From: Flaccisagitta enflata
Lineage: Eukaryota > Chaetognatha > Sagittoidea > Aphragmophora
Direction of reading: 5' to 3'
Assembly (NCBI GenBank): GCA_965153355.1
Contig: OZ231127.1
Span: forward strand, 47,120,001-47,184,000
Length of the DNA stretch: 64,000 nt
Within the stretch, counting starts at the first letter, position 1, and every line of letters begins with the position of its first letter. Below the pieces are notes generated by a model. The model was not told the origin of the DNA. It searched no databases and saw nothing but the letters and a program-made list of their open reading frames with translations. Made by a program: the position numbers and the translations under genes. Shown here in pieces: positions 56,491 to 64,000 of this stretch.

Positions 56491-59402
56491 CTATAAAATA
56501 GAAAGATCTGAGTATGTAAATATCATAATCATCTGTAAAATGTAAAACCGTCAGACACAACCCGCCTTGATATCGACAGGCACAGACCGACCAAGACAAT
56601 CTTTAAAAGTACACAAACTCATCTCGATGACAAAATAAACAGGGGTGCTTACGTGTTTTATCCAGTTCCAGCACTCTCTGGTTTTCCAAGGTGGTAAGGT
56701 CTTGGTATCGCCGCTCGGGGTGGTCGGCCTTCCGCCATTCTCGCGCTCGGGATGACGAAACGGACAAATCGCACTCCAGCACAACTTCCCATGCTTGCAC
56801 AACTTATTCGAATACCTACATGTAACATGTTCGAAAAACTAAATGTACAAGCAACGTCGTAGAAACATAATTACATAATAAACAGCGACATGACAAACAG
56901 TGCAAAGACAACTAACAACGGGTCGAAGAGTCAAAGGCGAGTTACACGCTGACTTCCCGGAAATTGTCCCAGCTGTGTCTCATTGTTACAATTAGGTAAA
57001 ACTAGAGAAAGGAATACAAAGCTACTTGAACTCACCCCGCTATTTCAGATACAAGAGAAACGCATATCCACTCATGTAAATGATCTAAAATATTGGACCC
57101 ATCACGGCCTTTTTTTTCTAAATATTGGTCCCGTCACGGCCTTTCTTTTCATTTCTTATGTATTGGCAATAGCAGAAGGCAGAAATCTATCTTTAACAGA
57201 TCTTTTTAGATAAAATTAGCCACCCCATGGCGCCCATTATGCTGCGGGGTTCATCTGCACTGATTCCAACTTACACGACGGGGCGACGATGAGCTGCCTG
57301 CGTCTGTCCACCATTCGGTTTGGCGGCTGCCTGTGCCGATACCTCGGAATGCTGTCAAGGAAAAGGGCGAAAATGCTTTTTGAGGGAGCCTTGCTTTGGG
57401 AAGTGAAGGGGGTGATGGGGCAAAATGGGTCACCTGGGGTGTAAAAGGGCCACAAACTTCATTCAGCCCTAATATCAGTTTTGGAAAAATGTTTGTTTTC
57501 ATCAAAAACTAAAAACACTGCACCTTCCATAAATATAAAAATGGCCAATATTTCCCTTGGATTCTCCGAAAAAAAGTGGATGAGCCATTTTACCCCGGTT
57601 GACCCATTTTACCCCTGTTGACCCATTTTACCCCACTCTACCCTTATGACCTTACGGTTATTAGTGAAGGTTCAAAAACATGAGCAGTTCTATTATCACC
57701 TCAACTTGCTCTTCAGTAGCTGCCAAAGCCTCTTGTATACCGTCATCCTCTACCGCGCCTAAATCAAAAGTGGTTCATATTGAGCGCCGATTCAGCGATC
57801 CACACTTGTCAGTGGCCACATCAACATCTCACCCAACCACCTGTACTCACCCAACCAACTGTACTCAATCAAATTGAACAATACTTCCACATGAAAGTCA
57901 TGAACGGGCAATTGCGCAACCGCTTACAAGACCTGCATATATCATCAGCTCACCCTAATACTTGCCATTGCGGCGGCGCAACCACCTACCGACAGGGTCA
58001 TCCTGAGTAAGATAGGCCACTTCCTGTTCCTGATGATGATGATCCTCGTAAATATGCGCCGCGTGCATAGGTTGCAAATGATTGTGCTCCTGAGAGACTC
58101 CGGTCAAGATGGGCGTATCAAATTCGTCGTCGGAGATAAACTCCTCATCGGAGTCGTCAGAATGAAACTCGTCGTAAGGATCATTTTGGAATGTCGGCAT
58201 GATCACGGCGGTGTCGTAAAACCCATTCATCTTCTGCGTTTCTCTGGAAAAAAGGAGGCTTTATTAACTAGTCATCCAAGGATCGCACAAGAGCAGCGGT
58301 ACCCGATGCCCTGCTGGGAGTGATCCTGTGGAAAAGTGGAGTGAGAGCAGTGCAGCGGCCCCAAAGGGTCAATGTCCTGTAGAACACAGGGGGGAATTTC
58401 CAGACGTCCTGAGGGGGCATACTTCAGGCCTTAGATGACTGATTTAGGCCACTGAAGGCATATTTGGAGGCTGGAGGGCAGATTTGAGGTTTGGAGGGCA
58501 AATTTGAGCCACCGAGGGCTGATTTGATGCTTGGAGGGCTGATTTGATGCTTAGAGGGCTGATTTGATGCTTGGAGGGCTGATTTGATGCTTGGGAGGGC
58601 TGATTTGATGCTTGGAGGGCTAATAGAAGGTCTGGAGGGTAGATGTGAGGTCTGGAGGTCAGATTTAAAGCTGGGGGGCTGATTAGAAGACTGGAAGGCT
58701 GATTTGAGGCCTGGAGGGCTAAATTGAGGGCTGGGAGCGGGAATTTGAGGCCTTAATGGCCAACCAGGGGGGGGGGGGGCAGACTAAAGGACGGAAGGAC
58801 GTCTGGAAATTACCCCCTGTGTTCTACAGGACATCGGCCCTTTGGGGCCGCTGCCCAAAAACGGAACATAAGCTACGGATGAAGGGTAGAAATGGTCGAT
58901 TTTGCGTTACATGGTTATAACAAACTTAATAACACTCTTACTTTCTTACTTACTCCGGTTCCTTGGGCAAAGGGACTATACTCGCCGCCCCCAGTCCAGG
59001 TGGAAGTCTCATGGATTTAGCCATCGAAGAAGAGCCGAGGGCAGACGATGGTACGCCGCTGCCACCCGCCGCACCGCCGACTTGAGCGGAAACTGTCGAA
59101 GATGAAGACGACGATTGAGCTGGCCTTTGAACGGGTTTGGATGGCGGTGGCGTGCCAATAGGTGCCAGATTGCCGTGTGTTCGAGTTGGGGAATCGCGGA
59201 GAGGTTCGGAATTCTGACGCAGTTCGGACAAAGGCGGCGCCTGCCGCGGAGCCGAAGCCGGAGCCGGAGCGAATAAGGGAAGACCTGTGACGGGGGATTC
59301 AGCGTGAAAAGAAGGGAAGAGGGAAGAGTCTGCGCCCCCGACTGAGCCAAGTAAATCGTGATGTCCACGGAATTGAAGCAGAGTTGAGGATTTGAGCATG
59401 AT
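56407..59402 (-). CDS. CCCH zinc-finger protein (333 aa, five exons)
   Basis: Minus-strand exons 59402-58954, 58243-57990, 57326-57275, 56815-56653 and 56490-56407 sum to 1,002 nt with compatible phases. The N-terminal third is Ser/Pro/Ala/Gly-rich and disordered. The middle has an acidic block (DEFHSDDSDEEFISDDEFD) and a His-rich stretch. The C-terminus carries two CCCH fingers: CKHGKLCWSAICPFRH (C-x5-C-x4-C-x3-H, ZC3H14/Nab2-like spacing) and CWNWIKHGNCPYKDSCHFAH (C-x8-C-x5-C-x3-H, TTP/Roquin-like spacing). Such fingers usually bind RNA, so an RNA-binding regulator is likely; the exact family is not recognised. The start Met is the least certain part: the frame also extends upstream to 59543. 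Exon 57326-57275 was chosen to satisfy phase. Confidence 0.68.
56653..56815 (-). CDS. CCCH gene exon 4 (first finger, start of second)
   Basis: Acceptor CATGTAG|G; donor AAACAC|GTAAGC. It encodes YSNKLCKHGKLCWSAICPFR then HPEREN, a linker, and KTRECWNWIKH. The second finger's first Cys is here and its other ligands are on the next exon. Confidence 0.8.
57275..57326 (-). CDS. CCCH gene exon 3 (small)
   Basis: Acceptor GGCACAGGCAG|CC; donor CCCGTCGT|GTAAGT (strong). It encodes AKPNGGQTQAAHRRPV and joins VYSNKLCKHG. The donor is convincing. The acceptor was picked from several nearby AGs by phase. Confidence 0.45.
57990..58243 (-). CDS. CCCH gene exon 2 (acidic and His-rich)
   Basis: Acceptor TTTTTTCCAG|A; donor TGTCG|GTAGGT. 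It encodes QKMNGFYDTAVIMPTFQNDP, the acidic repeat, and HIYEDHHHQEQEVAYLTQDD. A second donor (GGCAA|GTATTA at 57962) would extend it nine residues but breaks the phase with the next exon. Confidence 0.65.
58286..58860. repeat. Minisatellite module, near copy of 10660-11225
   Basis: Starts AGCGGTACCCGATGCCCTGC, has CCTGTAGAACACAGG and GAGGGCTGATTTGATGCTTG units, and ends with the inverse CCTGTGTTCTACAGGACATC and GGGGCCGCTGCC. Lies in the first CCCH intron. Confidence 0.75.
58954..59402 (-). CDS. CCCH gene exon 1 (disordered N-terminus)
   Basis: Starts MLKSSTLLQFRGHHDLLGS. It includes LPLFAPAPASAPRQAPPLSE, GNLAPIGTPPPSKPVQRP and SMRLPPGLGAASIVPLPKEP. Donor CCGGA|GTAAGT. Phase 2 out, fitting EETQKMNGF at 58243. 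Confidence 0.6.
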
Positions 59403-61199
59403 GGTATCAAAGAGAAAAGAGAAGGCGTATGGATGTTCATGGTGGCGGAGGCGAAAAATGAGATTTTGTGAAGGTAAATTCGAAAGAACGGGAGAGGAGA
59501 GTGTGTGAAAGAGAGCGGGTAAAGGAAGAAAGTTTTTTGGCACGGAAAAAAGTAGGGAAGAAACAAATTAGATAGTGTAATTTTCGAAACCTGGTTGCAG
59601 TCAACCTCATTTACCTAATACATGAAATTATCTCTTTAAGCTATTCTTTTATGATCTAACATATGAACTAAGAACTTAATCATCTCTATCAAAATAAGGT
59701 TTATCTAGTGTGCACATAATGAGGTCATGCAAATGTAGCTGATATCAAATAAGTTTGCCCATGGCCAACCCAAAATGAAAATCTTTGCCCAAATTTTTTT
59801 TTGTCTTTTTAGATGCGTCCCGACCGCCCGTCGCTCCCTTAATCTAAAATCCATTTAAATCTCGTCCACACCCCTTCTCAATCATTTTTAGATGCCTCTC
59901 TTTAAGAGGGTCTGTCTGTCAATCTGTCGCTCCATCATGTGGTGCTGTGTTTGCATTTTTAGGTGCGACAAACCCTCACATGCATATCTTCAGCTAGCTG
60001 CGTTATTTCTTGTAAGAAAAAAAAAATCATTGAGGGTGGCAAAAAAAAAGTGATTTCTATGTAAAATTGCATCAGGATTCCATTTTTGATGTTTTTAGGG
60101 CCCTACGAGGGGGCCCCTAGAAACGCACCAAAAAAAACAGCCAAAAATAGCCTATTTTGGCTATTTTTGTTGAAAATTTTTTGCTTTATGAGACCCCAAC
60201 CCCCAAATTTTTTCGGTGGTAATACTTCTTGATGTAAGAGACTGAAAAAAAAATGATCATGATGGTAAGTGATGGTTGGGGTACCTAAAAAGGCCCAAAA
60301 AGGGCCCGTAAAACATAGAAATATCACTTTTTTATTCATTGCGCGTCTAAAAATGCTTGGATTCCTACAAAATTTGAAATGGAACTTCTCATTTTATGCA
60401 ACAATCTTCCTGCAAAGTTTTGTGGCCACTTTTGAACAGCTTCATGTTGAAATTATGCTCCAAAAAACAAAATTCGGCCAAAAAAAAAACCAATTTTTGA
60501 GTATTCTTACATGAAAACACTATTTCAAGGTCCCTGAATCCATTTTTTTTTTGAAAATGGTTAGTCATGCATCTTGAGAGATCCCAGAAAAAATTTCAGC
60601 AGATATTTCCAAAAAATGGCCGAGTTATTACGGTTCAAAATGACCTGTTAAATGAAAAAAAAACACAATTTTGTAACTTCAAGGCTGTAGAACTGAAAAA
60701 TTATACTAAAAGTACCTGGAAAATAGACAAATTAAAAAGAAAATGCATGGGGAATTCATTACTGGTGGTTTGGGGGCTCTACAAGGGGGCCCCTGGAAAC
60801 ACACCCCAAAAAAAAGCTAAAAATGGCCTATTTTGGCTATTTTTTAAGAAATTGTCTTGTTTAAAGAGACCCAGTCCTTCCAAATTTGTTTGGGCTATAC
60901 TTCTTGATGTAAGAGACTGATGGAAAGAGAATCATGATGGTAGATGATGGTTGGGGTACCTAAAAAGGCCCGAAAGGGGCCCGTAAAACATAAAGATATC
61001 ATTTTTTTATTCACTGCGCGTCCAAAAATGCTTGGATTCCAAAAAAATTTGAAATGGAGATTCTCATATTATGTAAAAAGCTTTTGAACAGATTCATGGT
61101 AAAATTATACTCAAAAAAATAAAATTCGCCCCAAAATAAGCCAATTTTTTAGTTTTCTCACATGTAGACACTATTTCAAGGTCATGGAATCCAATTTTT

Positions 61200-61550
61200 G
61201 TCGCGTGCACGCGACTCTACAACCCGCTTTGTCTGTCCCTCTGTCCGTCCGTCAGTCCGTTGGTCAAACATTATTCTTTTTATTACTTTTAGTTATTCTT
61301 AGTCATTTTAGGCCATTTTTAGTCATTCTAAGTCATTCTAAGTTATCGTAAGTCATTGTAAGTCATTTTGAGTCATTTTACATTATATCAAGTCGCTTAT
61401 GTCAATTTGGTCAATTTAGTCGTATAAGTCATTTATCATCATTTTATGTCTTTTTAAGTTATTTTCAGTCATCTTAAGTCATTTTAAGTCAATTTGAGTC
61501 ATCATAAGTTATCTATGTCTCGCACGCGACTTATAGGTGTTGGCCTTGTT
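61200..61550 (+). repeat. HHE copy nested in the 3.6-kb element
   Basis: Head GTCGCGTGCACGCGACT; AGTCATTTTA-type core; tail GCACGCGACT...GGCCTTGTT. The sister arm of the host (60540) shows the unoccupied site as a T-run, so the insertion boundaries are clear. Confidence 0.83.
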
Positions 61551-62204
61551 TTTTCTAAATGGTTTCTCATGTATCTTAAAAGGTCCCAGAAAAAATTTAA
61601 GCAGATATTTTTAAAAAATGCTAGTACTGTTTAAAATGACCTGGTTAATGAAAAAAGTAAAGAGGCTGTTTGCATGAAAAATTCTACTAAGAGTAACTGG
61701 AAAAAAGTTAAATGTATTTAAAAATGCATGGTGAATCTATTTCAGATGGTTTAAGGGTCCTATAAGGGGGCCCCTAGAAACGCACCAAAAAGACTTTCCA
61801 TAAATGGCCTGTTTCTGCTATATTTGGTAAAAAGAAATTTATCAATGAGACTCCAACCTTCTAAAATTTAAGGTAAGAATACTTCTTGATGAAAGAGACT
61901 GAAAAAAAGAATCATGATGGTAGGTGATGTTTGGGGTACCTGAAAGGCCCAAAAACGGGTGATAAAACAATGATACAAATTTCTTATTCATTGTGCTTTA
62001 AAAATGCTTGGATTTCTTCAAAAAATTGAAATAGAACTTTGCATTTAATGCAAAAAGCTCACTGTTAATTTTTGGTTCCTTAATTGGAGTATTTCATGAA
62101 AAAAAAATAGAAAACCACAAAATTGCCCCCCCCCCACCTCTGTAAATTCAATTTTCATTTTCTTTTTACGTATCACCAGTCTCCTACTCCCCACTACCTC
62201 CCCC

Positions 62205-62345
<141 letters not shown>

Positions 62346-63802
62346 CCTTGTCACTCACTGCCCTCTTTCCATTTTTATCCCTCCCCCTGTTATGAGATTC
62401 CTTTGTGTCTGAATAGTTGTAACCCACTATATCAGACCCAAGAGTAATGGTTTTAGGGGCCCTTTTTGGGGCGAATTTTGTTTGAGCATAATTTTACCAT
62501 GAAGCTGTTCAAAAGTGACCAAAAAATTTTGCAGGAAGCTATTTACATGAAATGAGAATTTCCATTTCAAATTTTTTAGGAATCCAAGCAGTGAATAAAA
62601 AAATGATATCTTTATGTTTTACGGGCTCTTTTTGGGCCTTTTTAGGTACCCCAACCATCACCTACCATCATGATTCTCTTTCCATCAGTCTCTTACATCA
62701 AGAAGTATAGCCCAAAAAAATTTGGAAGGATTGGGTCTCTTTGAACAAGAAATTTTTACAAAAAAAAGCCAAATTAGGTCATTTTTAGCTTTTTTTGGGG
62801 GGGTGTTTCCAGGGGCCCCCTTATAGAGCCCCCAAACCACCAGTAATGGATTCCCCATGCATTTTCTTTTTAATATGTCTATTTTCCAGGTACTTTTAGT
62901 ATGATTTTTCAGTACTACAGCCTTGAAGTTACAAAATTGTGTTTTTTTTCATTTACCAGGTCATTTTGAACCGTAATAACCTGGCCATTTTTTGGAAATA
63001 TCAGCTGAATTTTTTTTTGGGATCTCCCAAGATGCATGACTAACCATTTTCAAAAAAAAAATTGGATTCAGGGACCTTGAAATAGTGTTTTCATGTAAGA
63101 AAACTCAAAAATTGGTTTTTTTTTGGTCGAATTTTGTTTTTTTTAGCATAATTTCAACATGAAGCTGTTCAAAAGTGGCCACAAAACTTTGCAGGAAGCT
63201 TGTTGCATAAAATGAGAAGTTCCATTTCAAATTTTGTAGGAATCCAAGCATTTTTAGACGCGCAATGAATAAAAAAATGATAATTTTATGTTTTACGGGC
63301 CCTTTTGGGGCCTTTTTAGGTACCCCAACCATCACTTACCATGATGATCATTTTTTTTTCAGTCTCTTACATCAAGAAGTATTACCACCAAAAAAATTTG
63401 GGGGTTGGGGTCTCATTAAGCAAAAAAATTTCAACAAAAATAGCCAAATTAGGCTATTTTTGGCTGTTTTTTTTGGTGCGTTTCTAGGGGCCCCCTCGTA
63501 GGGCCCTAAAAACATCAAAAATGGAATCCTGATGCAATTTTACATAGAAATCACTTTTTTTTGCCACCCTCAAAGATTTTTTTTTTTTTTTTACATGCTA
63601 GCTGAAGATATGCATGCGACAAAGCACCTCTGTAACTGGCTGTGTCCGTCTGTTGGTCTGTCGGTCTGTAACGCATTCGTTCGACGATCCACACGTCGCA
63701 CCTGTTGGCCCACTTGGCCTTGTTTTTTTGTCACCTTCCTTCTCATCTACGGTAGGTCATGGCAAACGCACCCCCCTCCCATAAACTATCTTAGGTCAAG
63801 TG

Positions 63803-64000
63803 CAGTAGATCTCGTCTAGACTTGAGATAACGGGGGCAAGCATTATAGAAAAACATATAAAACAACGGGATTGATATTTGAAATATAAACTTATAAAAAA
63901 TAATTTATTGCCCATAATAATCAGTCGCTATGTAAACACATTTCCATGTATTCCCGCAAAAATATTAATATTTTCAGCTATTTTTTAGGAAACATTGCTT
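63803..64000. mobile_element. Second copy of the 7798 MITE, cut by the window end
   Basis: Starts CAGTAGATCTCGTCTAGAC and follows the left half of 7798-8359 closely (GGGGGCAAGCATTATAG, ACACATTTCCATGTATT). Confidence 0.65.

Noticed and set aside
57680-58323. Plus-strand frames opposite the CCCH gene
   Set aside because: The minus-strand frame has splice sites and continues into zinc fingers; the plus frames have neither.

Overview
This is a eukaryotic, intron-rich, extremely microsatellite-rich window. It is probably an invertebrate and plausibly an arthropod such as a crustacean or chelicerate. The reasons are a transglutaminase with the usual animal catalytic core, a secreted chitin-binding peritrophin-A domain, GT-AG introns, CR1/Jockey-like LINE debris, hAT and mariner-like MITEs, and long tracts of GTT, GA, CA, CTTT, ATTC and TA. 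The species cannot be fixed from the sequence. No bacterial operon, CRISPR array, rRNA or convincing tRNA was seen.

Four protein-coding loci can be assembled from splice sites and frame. (1) A plus-strand transglutaminase ends at 29213. Its catalytic Cys, His and Asp lie on three successive exons (22102-22299, 26235-26410, 26815-27020). Upstream of the beta-sandwich exon is a huge Ser/Pro/His-rich open frame. If two transposons are removed at their target-site duplications, it is one continuous 2,916-nt phase-1 exon (8521-8875 + 9376-9639 + 14695-16991), and it joins in phase to a Lys-rich exon at 2837-2953. (2) A minus-strand gene (36703 to 30757) encodes a signal peptide, one six-Cys CBM14 domain and two NIPSNAP repeats. 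All but one exon junction is canonical and phase-compatible, so it is a candidate secreted CBM14-NIPSNAP fusion. (3) A minus-strand four-exon gene (50701 to 44147) has a 2,796-nt frame (931 aa) for a transposase-like protein of unknown class. (4) A minus-strand gene (about 59402 to 56407) has a 1,002-nt frame (333 aa) with two CCCH zinc fingers. An orphan 3' exon lies at 55053-55205.

Most of the rest is mobile or tandem DNA. The dominant family, called here the hairpin-headed element (HHE), has more than 20 copies or fragments. It begins with a short perfect hairpin after a T-run, continues with a GTCC/GGTC-rich stretch and ends in GGCCTTGTT. The arm of the head hairpin is repeated near the tail and co-varies with it from copy to copy. 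Other elements are two long-arm foldback elements (9640-14684 and 59973-63615), several hAT-like elements with 8-bp duplications (8876, 11995, 23955, 35513, 47375), three TA-flanked mariner/Tc1-like MITEs (7798, 40414, 44595) and a 5'-truncated LINE (17872-19265). Two minisatellites (19 bp and 166 bp units) occupy 52546-54130.

The layout is strongly nested: elements sit inside elements inside introns, and microsatellites often start right at splice donors or acceptors. Exon calls rest on manual translation and phase checks; no searches were run.
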